A DNA stretch of 27,743 nt from Mesostigma viride (Eukaryota; Streptophyta; Mesostigmatophyceae; Mesostigmatales; Mesostigmataceae): the NCBI GenBank assembly GCA_009746045.1, contig RPFO01002118.1:1-27743 (forward strand), read 5' to 3'. This document shows positions 1 through 8,463 of this stretch, piece by piece (positions within the stretch are counted from its first letter, which is position 1; each line of letters opens with the position of its first letter). Both the position numbers and the translations under genes were made by a program. The notes under the pieces are model-generated. The model did not search any database and was not told the DNA's origin. It worked only from the letters and a program-made list of their open reading frames with translations.

Positions 1-495
1 GAGAGGAGGGAGGGAGGGAGGAGGAGGGAGGGAGGGGGGAGGAGGGAGGGAGGGAGGGAGGGAGGGAGGAGGAGGGAGGGAGGGAGGGAGGAGGGAGGAG
101 GGAGGAGGGAGGGGAGGGAGGGAGGGAGGGAGGGAGGAGGGAGGAGGGAGGGAGGGAGGAGGGAGAGGGAGGGAGGGAGGGAGGGAGGGAGGGAGGGCGG
201 GAGGAGGGCGGGAGGGAGGGAGGGGGCGGGAGGGAGGGCGGGAGGGCGGGAGGGAGGGAGGGAGGGAGGGAGGGAGGGAGGGAGGGAGGGAGGGAGGGAG
301 GGAGGGAGGGAGGGAGGGAGGGAGGGAGGGAGGGAGGGAGGGAGGGAGGGAGGAGGGAGGGAGGGAGGGAGGGAGGGAGGGAGGGAGGGAGGGAGGGAGG
401 GAGGGAGGGGGAGGGAGGGAGGGAGGAGGGAGGGAGGGAGGGAGGGAGGGAGGGAGGGAGGGAGGGTAGGGAGGGAGGGAGGGAGGAGGGTGGGA
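1..495. repeat. (GGGA)n purine-rich simple repeat
   Basis: Nearly pure GGGA/GGA repeats with a few C or T interruptions (GGGC units around 198-250, one T near 467). The + strand is almost all purine and rich in G runs, so it could form G-quadruplexes or triplexes. The tract starts at the window edge, so its full length is unknown. No coding potential. Confidence 0.97.
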
Positions 496-3400
496 CTGCA
501 GACCAAACGATGTAGACATCAGGCTGCATATTGTTCTCGATATACACGCTACATATAACGTTTGTCTTTAACATACCGGGGTAGACGACTGCCCTCACCG
601 GCTCGACCTGCAGCGTGGGCCGGCGCAGAAGCGAGACACGGCATGATGAAACAGGGCGTAATAAGAGCACAGTAAAGTTGGCATTAGTTAGGGCCCAACT
701 TTGATCCCCACTTAAATTTCCACCATGAATAGTGGTGTCATGCATGAATATGACGCAGCCTAAGTGTAAAAAAAATGCATACGCGGCATTGCATTCTTTA
801 ACGAAACTGCCTGGTTGACTCAGCTTAGCACTAGCTGTATGCCACGGCGTATAATTGACATCGATCGATATATAAGAAGCTGCTATGGTATATATCATGC
901 GGGTGCAGGTGCCCTGGTGCACCTAGAGCAAGGGTAGCTTACATTCCCACCCTTGCATGAAGTAGCCTAGAATGTATTAAAAGCCATACGCCCCTTCTCA
1001 GGGATATGTGCTACATTTACTCCCAACGGAGTGATGTTCCTAATTAATTAATGGTATATATGCTGCGTAGGATAGCATTCGTAGGACATCTTCTTGCTTG
1101 CACCAGTCAGGTAGACACCGCCCTTGGTCTGGCCGGCCCCCAGCGGCTTGGCCAGCCAGGGCCGCATATCCTGACCTGGCCTGGCCCCAAGGACATTTTC
1201 AGAAAGTTTGGTAAACCTGCCATGGACTAAACACAGCAGTTGCTGGGCGACCTAGTGCATGGTCCCAGCCCAGTTTGAACACCGCATTACCTGCCTCTCT
1301 CTTGCTTTTGGGCTGATATGCAGAACAAGAAGAGGTGGCAGACCATTGTCCAGGCCCACACGCCAGGCCCTGTGGGCAAGCCCCCCCCCCCCCCCCCCGG
1401 AGGAAGGGGCGCTTTGCTGAGTAGAGTCTGTAGTTAGGATTGTCTAGATTAGCGCAGAGTTAGCTTAGGTAGGTATCGCGGCTTCGCTCACCCCCATCCA
1501 TCACGCAAGGGAATACGTGCTACATGATCTCCCCACGGAGTCACGTTATAATTTAATTTTAATGATATAAACACAAGCTTCATATATCGAGCAGTCTGCA
1601 CTAGTTATACTGACGTCAGCGGCGCTAGCAAAAGCTTCAATTGGCTGAACACATATTTTGCTGGTACAATTATTACCAGCTGTGATTTTGCGTGCGTATA
1701 CAAATTACGCTATTGGCGAGAACCGGGTCTACGCAAAGAAACTGTGTCTCGCAGATCGACCCCAAAATTAAATTTGACTAGCGCAATCGACAGATCTCTC
1801 CAAGGGAATTCCAAATCTGCCCTCGGGTAGTTGAAAGTCCTTTCCCGACCAGGTGATAGACTTGTTACGAGACTGGCAAAAATGGCTCTAACGTCATTCT
1901 CTTACGCCAAGTAATCCAAAGTCGAGTATGGCAAGTACGAGGTAGGGTGGTCTGATCTCAAGTATAAGTAGCGCAATCGATAGATCTCGGTGAGGGGAGT
2001 CAGGATCTGCCACGAAAAGGCCGAACCTTGGTCCAAAATGGAAGATTGGGGTCGAAATCGGTCGGAATCCGATACATTTTGGGCAAAAAAATAATTAATT
2101 CGCCAAAATGTACCTTTCTGCTACCGTGGACCGGTTTCTCGCCAATAGCGTCATATGCTATCCCTGCACATGGAGATAATAAATTGTCCGTGCTGGCGCA
2201 GTACGTACGCGCAGGTACTGGTATGAATATTATATATATTCAAGTACATTAGTACTGCTCACCAATATGCCTTGCAAGACGGCCGCCACCAGGAATGGCA
2301 GGACTACAAGCAAGGAAGGACGTGACCGGGCTATACGAGTGCGGCCTCGATCGGCCCGCATGGCCCGGACATTGGCGCCGTTAATGTTGTTTGTATTGAT
2401 CAGGCAAGCGGCGTGACCGAGATCGAAAGCCTCCATGATTGTCTTCGTGAAAAAATAAAGCCAATGACTAGAAAATATCAAGAGATTTCACGGCTTTATC
2501 GAGTTCATCTTCTACATACCCCAACAGTCAGCCAGCCAGTCAAACAGTCAGTCAGCTGGATCCCGCGCCGGTCATAGCCAGACAGCGATCGTTTAGCGGC
2601 CGTCGAGGGCCGAAATATTACCACAAGGTTCAATATAGACCGACTTGACGCCGACTTGACAACTTTCGCGCTCGCGCTTCGTCCGCCCGCGTTTGTTGTT
2701 GTGTTTCCCACGCGAGCTTCATTCACAGCCCATGGATGATGGAAGAGGCAGGGCTTCGTTCACAGCCGGATCCGTCGGCCGTCAACACAGAAGTTGAAAC
2801 TGACAGGAGATCCACGGGAAGATCCACCCGGCACCCGGACATCTGTGGGTCGTGGACATCATGATCACAACCGTTGTTGGCACGTTGGCACGTGTCCCCA
2901 GCGTGGGACAATAATGACAAGATTACTACAGCCAAATCCCCTGCGATCACGTGATCCTATTTGGCAGTTAGAATATCTCGCAAATTTTTACCGTTAGAAT
3001 ACTCTTCCCGCCATTCTGACCCGTAGGATCTTTGTTAGATACAAAGTATGCTACTTTTGGCAGCACCCGTTCAGTTCAGTTCAGTTCAGTTTATTCCCAC
3101 GCCGGTTGTCTAATGTCTGGCTGTCACGCCTGTCAGGCGACAGGCAGGACCAGTCTGTGTGAACGGAACTGAGCGCCGGCTGTCCGACAGAGTGCCAGCA
3201 TCCTGTGACGTGCAACGCGCGACACGGTCCGCGTCGGAAAATGGAGTTGGAGTCTGAAGCAAGTCTGTAGTACAGTCATTACCGCTTTAAGTTGCGTTTC
3301 TTAAGGTTGCGTTTCCGCTTTAAGTTGCGACGCCGGTAAGTTGGGCGCCCTTTACGTTCTCGTGCCCTGTGCCCGTACTACTTGTGCCCGCACCGCCCCC

Positions 3401-4100
3401 CTGCCCGCCCATATGTCACCCACACACACACGCTATCCGTCCCTACCCGCTAGCCTCACCGACGTACGTCCCTAACATCCATACCCACACCAGCCCTGTC
3501 CCTGCCACCCCACCCGTTATACTCAACATGCCCTGCCCCACGCCTAGCGGCTGTCTCCCATCCTCTCTAGTGATCCGTCTGACATAACCAACCCATCGAC
3601 GCTCACCCCCGCCGCACCACACACGCATTGCACTAAACATAAAAGCACACCGACAACGGCATGATAAGAAGCTCACATCCCAGCCACCACCCCTCTACCA
3701 CCCCACGTCCCCCACAGTTGCAATAATGTGTTTTGGATACCAACGCTCTTCGTCGAGAGGCAAGTGCTTTGGTGCTACGCAGAGAAACACGCAAGCGGCT
3801 ACCTCGTCCGCCGTCACGTTGCATTTATTTCTCATTAACTTATCATCGTGCATTGGACTTGCTTAACATAGTCCGAGATTCCTCGGCGCGACGCTAGATG
3901 CCGTTCACAAGATTCCGTCGCAGCAAATGAGATGCTGACGGCGCGGCGTCCACACTAGGATTTAGGGTACTGAGTAGAACTACACAGTACAACTCCGACT
4001 TCTTTTTCTTTGTGAGTCGGTACGGACAGGGATGTACTCAAGATGATCGGTACGGCCGCATCCCAGTCACCGACTTCACAATCCTAGTAGTGGCAAAGTC
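496..4100. other. Region without a recognised gene
   Basis: Short ORFs occur on both strands, but none has a recognisable domain, a long open frame or supporting neighbours. Visible structure: an 18-C homopolymer at 1381-1398; an imperfect 43-bp direct repeat at 1780-1822 and 1970-2012; a (GTTCA)n run at 3069-3090; a 15-bp direct repeat (CCGCTTTAAGTTGCG) near 3281 and 3318; a CA/CCC-rich stretch at about 3380-3600. About 40 open codons start at 1318 and include a proline run made by the poly-C tract; I do not recognise them. Probably decayed intergenic or transposon-derived sequence. Confidence 0.6.
1780..2012. repeat. Imperfect 43-bp direct repeat pair, 190 bp apart
   Basis: The copies are 1780-1822 and 1970-2012. 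The first 19 bases (AGCGCAATCGA-C/T-AGATCTC) differ at one position, the next 23 match at about 14, and both end in ATCTGCC at the same offset with no gap. It may be the trace of an old tandem duplication or two copies of a dispersed element. Confidence 0.6.
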
Positions 4101-4541
4101 TTGTTGGGAAACAACACCAACAAGCATAGCGGTCGCATGAACATGGTATGCATGTGCAAGACACACATCATGATGGCAAGTCATTTATTCATCGTACCAC
4201 ACTGGGGAAACCCGGAAACACTGGCCACACCAGGTGAAGTCCTTTCCTTGACTGCTGTTGCTGCACGCTTGCATCATGTGTTAGGCCATGGGATCCACGC
4301 TATCCGTTTTGCACGGGCATTGGCACCGGGGACTAAGTTGGCTAGCACGGTGCAGTCCATGTACAGTGGTTGTCACCAGTGTCAGTCCACTGCGCCTAAG
4401 CGTGCACGTAGACATGTCAAACATCCACCCCTTGAGCGTGGTCACTTGGTGTGTGACATTCTGTTCCAGGACCAGGCTGTCTACTTGCTGGGAATAGACA
4501 GATTTTCCCATTTTGTTTCAGTTGTCTGTTACGTCGCGTAA
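4101..4541 (+). pseudogene. Retroelement integrase fragment (HHCC zinc domain and start of catalytic core)
   Basis: The frame carries an integrase HHCC zinc-binding domain: His codons at 4272 and 4287 (HHVLGH, H-x4-H) and Cys codons at 4371 and 4380 (CHQC, C-x2-C). It is followed by a core start of the form GHLVCDILFQ, with a candidate first catalytic Asp at 4455, then YLLGIDRFSHFVSVV. The second Asp and the Glu are absent because the frame breaks at about 4527-4541, where TGTTACG begins, probably the left end of the next retroelement. No upstream protease or Gag is recognisable. The layout resembles the integrase of the copia-like element further right, but it is not a copy of it. I read it as an old retroelement cut by the gypsy insertion; confidence in the integrase identity is moderate. 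Confidence 0.6.
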
Positions 4542-4950
4542 CAATTCGTTGTAGTTACGGACGTAAATTAGGTCCTTGTTGGCCTCGGTTGTTCCTAGGT
4601 TTACGTGTAGTTCTAGCTGCCGGGACACGATTGTCCTCGTAACAGTACCGTGGTACATTGGGTGCTTTTGGGCGCCGCGCCGCGTACTTTATTAGTGGTC
4701 CTTATCCTTTGGTAGAATGTAGTGGACCGGCGTGCATCTGTGCACCTGCCTGTGTTTCTGTGTCTTTGAAGGCGAGGGCCAGGTCGGCCCGAGCCTGCTG
4801 GACCGTTGGTGACCATTTATGCACGTTCCATCCTTTGTGTGGCTACTCGGCGTGTGTTAAATGAATTAACACATATAGGCTTGGGTCATGGCAGTGTAGT
4901 TGTGTTTCCTTCCTCTATTCCTGGAGTAAACGGGTTTGTGTAAATGGCCT
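4527..4950 (+). other. Possible 5' LTR/leader of the gypsy element
   Basis: TGTTACG-TCG-CGTAACA at 4527-4543 is a short palindrome starting with TG at the point where the preceding integrase frame ends. A further CGTAACA at 4638-4644 complements TGTTACG, so 4527-4644 could be a short LTR with 7-bp inverted ends. This is a guess: no second copy exists at the 3' end to define the LTR, and no clear tRNA primer-binding site was found. A second short inverted repeat (GTGTTAA-ATGAA-TTAACAC) lies at about 4853-4871. Confidence 0.3.
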
Positions 4951-5289
4951 ATGGCGTATTACAGTAGTACTTACGTAAATGCACTGAGATCTGGATCGTC
5001 TCGTTCGTCTTTCGCTAGGGGTTTAACTAGAGGCGGCCTTACTAGTTTAGGTAGCATTAGGCCAGGTAGAGGTAGAGGTGGCGGTAGAGGTTTGAGACGT
5101 AACAATGGACTCGGAGGAACTTTAGGTAGAGAGCGAGACGACGATCCCCTGCAACATACGCCTTTGCATCAACCCTTCCGCGGCCAGGAAAATGAAGACG
5201 ACACCTACTTGACAGGTAATCAGGCGGGTCGCCTGCAAGCTGGGGGGGTAGTGCTGCCCGATTCGGGACACGCCCTGCCTAGAAGATAG
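4951..5289 (+). CDS. Leader ORF of the gypsy element, Arg/Gly-rich
   Basis: The ATG at 4951 begins MAYYSSTYVNALRSG. The frame is open four codons further upstream to a TTG, but ATG is the natural eukaryotic start. The product is Ser/Arg-rich, then has an RG-rich stretch (PGRGRGGGRGLRR) typical of RNA-binding segments, then an acidic part (RERDDDP, ENEDDTY). It lies upstream of, and in the same orientation as, the RNase H1-N-like domain and Gag, so it is probably the N-terminal part of the gypsy Gag region. A donor-like CAG/GTAATC at about 5214 and an acceptor-like TTTAG at about 5458 would splice in frame to an open acidic stretch, but reading on through a frameshift is equally possible. No named domain was recognised. 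Confidence 0.45.
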   Translation: MAYYSSTYVNALRSGSSRSSFARGLTRGGLTSLGSIRPGRGRGGGRGLRRNNGLGGTLGRERDDDPLQHTPLHQPFRGQENEDDTYLTGNQAGRLQAGGVVLPDSGHALPRR

Positions 5290-5633
5290 ACCTGCTCGAA
5301 GCGGAAAATCCTTTTATAGATAGCTCCTTTCCCTCGTTTTGTTTTCCTGAGACATGTTGCTTACTGTCGTAGATAGGTGATGGTTTTGGTTCTACGGTAG
5401 AGAGACGACTAGCGTCTCGTAGATTACACCTTTTCTGCATCTTGCCTGCTTTGTATTTAGACGACCCATCGCCGGACGCAGAATTCTTGAAACCGGATAC
5501 TTACGACCACCTGGCGCTGGAAACCTCGTCCCTGCGTGCGTCGTCAATCTGGTTCGGTTTCAGACACCCGAGATAAGTCGCCTTCTCCTCGTTCTCCTTA
5601 TTTGACTACTCAAGACCTACCAGGTGCGTTAAC
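5290..5633 (+). pseudogene. Frame-broken continuation of the gypsy leader ORF
   Basis: No single frame stays open, but coding-like stretches appear in different frames: an acidic stretch IDLLEAENPFIDSSFPSF at about 5285-5340 and LYLDDPSPDAEFLKPDTYDH at about 5451-5510. These fit a degraded Gag-like region joining 4951-5289 to the domain at 5634. A GAGACG/CGTCTC hairpin lies at about 5401-5417. Alternatively, part of this stretch is an intron (see the previous entry). Confidence 0.35.
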
Positions 5634-5961
5634 ATGAGTCAGCGACGTCCTTTTCCTGCTCCTTCTCATTCGACTAGTAATAATAGTTTAGCGAAATATT
5701 ACGTAGTTATTACCCCTCAATGGGCATCTATCTTCTTATCGTGGGCCGATGCTAGGAAGTTCGTTCAGTCGCGTACTTATAATGTCTCCAAATATAAGAT
5801 AAGAAGTTTATGTCCTTTGAAGAAGCTCAGACCTACCTCTTAAATCATAGTGAATCAGATTTGGGTCTCCATTCTCGTCCTTCTCCTCATGCTCGTCCTG
5901 TTGTAGATAGTCTTGTTTTCGTTACACCAGTGACCTCCATCTCCTCCTTCGTCTCCCCCTA
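5634..5961 (+). pseudogene. RNase H1 N-terminal / viroplasmin-like (Cauli_VI) domain ORF, frameshifted
   Basis: The ATG at 5634 opens a frame with KYYVVITPQW followed by LSWADARKFVQ and a KYK motif. This is the pattern of the small RNA/DNA-hybrid-binding domain at the N-terminus of eukaryotic RNase H1 and in caulimovirus viroplasmin (Y/F-YVV...G-I-Y-x-W-x-x-A/C...V...KYK-x-F-x-x-x-x-E-A). The expected end (KFMSFEEAQTYL) is present, but in another frame from 5804. The shift comes from a 5-bp tandem duplication, ATAAG at 5794-5798 and 5799-5803. The second frame runs to a stop at 5959-5961 and its tail is Ser/Pro-rich. Its place in front of Gag suggests an RNA-binding accessory part of the element; function is inferred from the domain only. 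Confidence 0.6.
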
Positions 5962-5964
5962 AAC

Positions 5965-6044
5965 CCAGCAACTACGTGAGCTACCCCCCCAGAGCCTCTG
6001 CAGCCCCCAGTCCCCCAAGAGGGGGTCACTCACGCAGTTGCTGG
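5965..6044 (+). other. Inverted repeat with internal C5/G5 hairpin between leader ORF and Gag
   Basis: CCAGCAACTACGTGAG (5965-5980) pairs with CTCACGCAGTTGCTGG (6029-6044) with one mismatch. Inside lies CCCCC-AAGA-GGGGG (6012-6025). It starts four bases after the stop of the viroplasmin-like frame. It could be an RNA structure involved in recoding, translation or packaging; this is inference from pairing alone. Confidence 0.55.
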
Positions 6045-6060
6045 ACTGGCTGCATCCCGT

Positions 6061-6256
6061 CATCTAGCTTAGATACGCCTCTCACCTTAGAGTTCGGTTC
6101 CCTATCCATTACTGTAGCTAAAAAGGATTGATTTAAATTGTTTTCCTTTTTTTTAGGACATTAAAAGCTTTTCTTTTCTTTCCTTGCCTTAAATTAGGCC
6201 TTGTTCTTTTCCTTTATTGTTTTCATTTAGATTCCTATTCCTTTACTTAATTAAAA
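6061..6256 (+). other. T-rich leader before Gag with 3'-splice-site-like tracts
   Basis: No ORF. The stretch is strongly T/pyrimidine-rich and contains two acceptor-like sites, CCTTTTTTTTAG at about 6145-6156 and TTTTCATTTAG at about 6220-6230, followed by an AT-rich ATG context (TTAATTAAAAATGG). It looks like a 5' untranslated or intronic leader from which Gag could be expressed. Confidence 0.4.
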
Positions 6257-7585
6257 ATGGATCCAGTGGGTGGAGATATGTCGCCTATACCTACCAATAC
6301 TACTGCTACTAATAATAATAATAATAATACTAATAACAATACCAATACTCGTGGTAACAGACGGGACTCCCTAGAAACGGTTCACCATCTCACCCCTCAA
6401 GGTAATCTTCGTGCCTCACCTCCTTCTCCTGTTACTGGTGGTCGCCGTCGTCCTTCAATTACCCCACCTACCTATGAACAACGTATGCAAGTCAGATTTA
6501 GTGATGACCCTTCCCTTACCCTGAACCAGGCCCCTGCTCCTTCTGCAACCTTGCCTCAACCCTCCAGCAGGTCCTCACTAACTAACAATGCTTCTAGGCC
6601 TCCTTCCCACCCTGTACCTTCCATGCCTTCTTTTAACACGGGTCGTACCTCTGCCCCTGTCGGCCCTTCTGGGCGCCCTAGTGCAGTTCCCTTCTATCCC
6701 CCTGCCTCTTGGTCCTACCCTGATACGGCCTACGAGGCTGCCCAGGTCCCTACCCGTGTGGCTGATTTAGAAGTCAATAGTGATTTCAGCACCATGCCCC
6801 TAGATGATAGGAATTATGATCATTTTGCCTACTCCTCCCTCCGTGAACAATATGCTGTTCCCTTCTCCTACGGGCACCATCCTGAAACGGTGGCCCCTTC
6901 TAGACCTCTATCCAAAACCTTTCCTCTTCCTTCTTTCTATCCCACGTATGTAGCAGTGGAAGACAGTGGCCCCATGGGTAAAACTGACTTGTCTAATCCT
7001 CCTAAGCCCCCTGCTCTTCCCCTCTTTGCTAACCTACCCAAGTTGGATGTTAAGTCTACCCCTCAACAGTTCTTCACCTTCATTATGTTGCTTACCCAGA
7101 ATACAGAGTCGTGGCAAAATCATAATAGATGGCGTCTCTCTGATGCTGTACTAGTTCCTCATTATCTTACTACCTGTATTACTCCTGAGCTTGCTAACCT
7201 TATCCAGTGTGAGTCATTGGCCTCTCATGCCTACCCTAACTCAGTAGCAGAATTGTTTAAGCGTTTAGAGAACCATTTAGTCCCTCCTGATGCAGATTGG
7301 CAGGATAGACTAGCCTTTGGTACCTTGCAGCAGGGTACTAAATCGTTTAAGGAGTATATGAAAGAATTTGATGCACAGATGGTACGAATTAGGGATTTGT
7401 CGGGCGCAGAAGTACGTGCTCGCTTCCTACAAGGCCTCAGTAGACCCTTATTACGTGAAGTAAAGCGCCAGTTCTCTGCCTACCGTTTTACTGATCTGCC
7501 CCTCAAGCATGTGCGTCAGCATCTCTTACGAGTAGCAAACTTCTTCACCACTCCTTCTCTTCCTACCCGTTCCCGTACGTATTAA
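6257..7585 (+). CDS. gag: Gypsy Gag (capsid) protein
   Basis: The 442-codon ORF starts at ATG 6257 in a favourable context (AAAATGG). The first half is low complexity: an Asn/Thr run at about residues 13-31, then Pro/Ser-rich sequence. From about residue 255 the retrotransposon Gag domain appears (PKLDVKSTPQQFFTFIMLL ... WQDRLAFGTLQQGTKSFKEY ... EVRARFLQGLSRPLLREV), matching the known pattern of a Trp-containing helix, a Gln-rich turn, an EY..F helix and FL.GL. It forms the particle that packages element RNA. The frame stops at TAA 7583-7585, but a CCHC knuckle follows directly in the +1 frame, so the C-terminus has probably been lost to a 1-nt shift. Low codon bias and many Pro/Thr/Ser codons match the other gypsy segments. 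Confidence 0.85.
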   Translation: MDPVGGDMSPIPTNTTATNNNNNNTNNNTNTRGNRRDSLETVHHLTPQGNLRASPPSPVTGGRRRPSITPPTYEQRMQVRFSDDPSLTLNQAPAPSATLPQPSSRSSLTNNASRPPSHPVPSMPSFNTGRTSAPVGPSGRPSAVPFYPPASWSYPDTAYEAAQVPTRVADLEVNSDFSTMPLDDRNYDHFAYSSLREQYAVPFSYGHHPETVAPSRPLSKTFPLPSFYPTYVAVEDSGPMGKTDLSNPPKPPALPLFANLPKLDVKSTPQQFFTFIMLLTQNTESWQNHNRWRLSDAVLVPHYLTTCITPELANLIQCESLASHAYPNSVAELFKRLENHLVPPDADWQDRLAFGTLQQGTKSFKEYMKEFDAQMVRIRDLSGAEVRARFLQGLSRPLLREVKRQFSAYRFTDLPLKHVRQHLLRVANFFTTPSLPTRSRTY

Positions 7586-7989
7586 TAATGTTATCCTTAC
7601 CCCTGAGGAGGAAAACTCCTACGTAGAAGAATTAGATATTTGTGTTACTGACCTTTCAGCTCTGGATGTCTCTCATATCACATGCTATCATTGTAAGGAA
7701 GTAGGTCATCTTAAACGTGAGTGCCCCAAGTTCCTTTCGGGTGCTCCCCCTCATCCCGACGCTCGCCCTCCTCGTACCCCTCAGCGTGCTCCTATTCGTC
7801 CCACTTCAGGACGTATTCCCTCAGCTACCCCTAGTAGGCTGCATGCTGTGCAGACAGGACCCCCAGACCAGGGTTCCCCTATGATAATCAGGCTCCTGCA
7901 CCCTCTTCGATCCCTCGTGACCCTCCAGCAGTGGCTTTTCCGCCAGGGTCTTCTTCGGGGTTAGTTCCTATGGATTTGGGGGGGGAGGG
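7563..7989 (+). pseudogene. Gag C-terminus with CCHC zinc knuckle, out of frame
   Basis: In the frame +1 to Gag the sequence is open from 7563 to a stop at 7961-7963 and encodes CYHCKEVGHLKREC at 7683-7724, a perfect C-x2-C-x4-H-x4-C nucleocapsid knuckle, followed by a Pro/Arg-rich tail. From about 7880 the original Gag frame becomes the coding-like one again (Pro/Ala/Ser-rich, ending MDLGGEG), so two compensating one-base changes, near 7560-7585 and 7870-7885, seem likely. A run of eight G (7978-7985) sits where a -1 shift would be needed to enter the protease frame. The copia-like element inserted immediately after it. Confidence 0.65.
7985..7989. other. Target-site duplication GAGGG, left copy
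   Basis: GAGGG at 7985-7989 directly precedes the 5' LTR and recurs at 15298-15302 directly after the 3' LTR. A 5-bp duplication is usual for LTR-element integration. Confidence 0.85.
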
Positions 7990-8432
7990 AGTTAGCCTCT
8001 AGTCGTGGACATAGGCTAAGTACCAGATAGCAATGTGCTATCTGGGGTTTCGCACGTGTAGGCTCGGTCAGAAGTCCCGGCTATATGTGATTCGGCAGGC
8101 TAGACTATTCGATAGCCGAGTCCTGGTGACGGACGCCAGTACCCAAGTAGGATTGGCGGTACGGCGTCGCCAGTACCCACTCGGGACTGACATTGAGGTG
8201 TCGGACGTTGGACTAAGGTCCTGAGAGTCTAGCAGTGGCGTCGCGCCACTCAGGCTGCACCACAGAGCCCAACGGCCACTGTCGGCTGCTCCAGACGTGG
8301 CAGCCAGGCAGAGCGTTGCTTGTCGACAATGCTAAATGCCCTTGTGCACGTTGGGTGCGGGGCTTGTGATTTATTGTAATAAACACATGCGTTAGGCCAT
8401 TGAGCATTGAGAGGTCCACTCGTTTATTAACT
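7990..8432 (+). repeat. Copia-like 5' LTR
   Basis: 443 bp, identical to 14855-15297 except at 8419. Inside are a perfect 10-bp-stem hairpin CCAGATAGCA-ATG-TGCTATCTGG (8023-8045), a repeat of CGCCAGTACCCA (8134-8145 and 8168-8179) and a 7-bp hairpin AGTGGCG-TCG-CGCCACT (8234-8250). Near the 3' end, TTATTGTAATAAACAC (about 8371-8386) holds both TGTAA and AATAAA, likely polyadenylation signals (TGTAA is the usual signal in green algae). Short ORFs inside are not genes. Confidence 0.95.
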
Positions 8433-8463
8433 TGAATTAAAGTCGTTTACCATAGACAAAATC
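8433..8463 (+). other. Copia-like leader, expected primer-binding site
   Basis: Only 31 bases separate the 5' LTR from the start codon. By position this must hold the minus-strand primer-binding site (it begins TGAATTAAAGTCGTTTACC). It does not show the usual TGGTATC complement of initiator tRNA-Met, so the primer may be another tRNA or an internal tRNA fragment. Confidence 0.45.

Noticed and set aside
1100-1200. Possible minus-strand coding segment
   Set aside because: Frames on both sides meet stops and no domain is recognisable.
1318-1434. Short + strand ORF starting MQNKKRWQTIVQ
   Set aside because: About 40 codons with a proline run made by a poly-C tract and no family resemblance; insufficient for a gene call.
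8033-8224. 63-codon ORF present in both copia LTRs
   Set aside because: It exists twice only because the LTR is duplicated; its start is a hairpin loop and it shows no domain.
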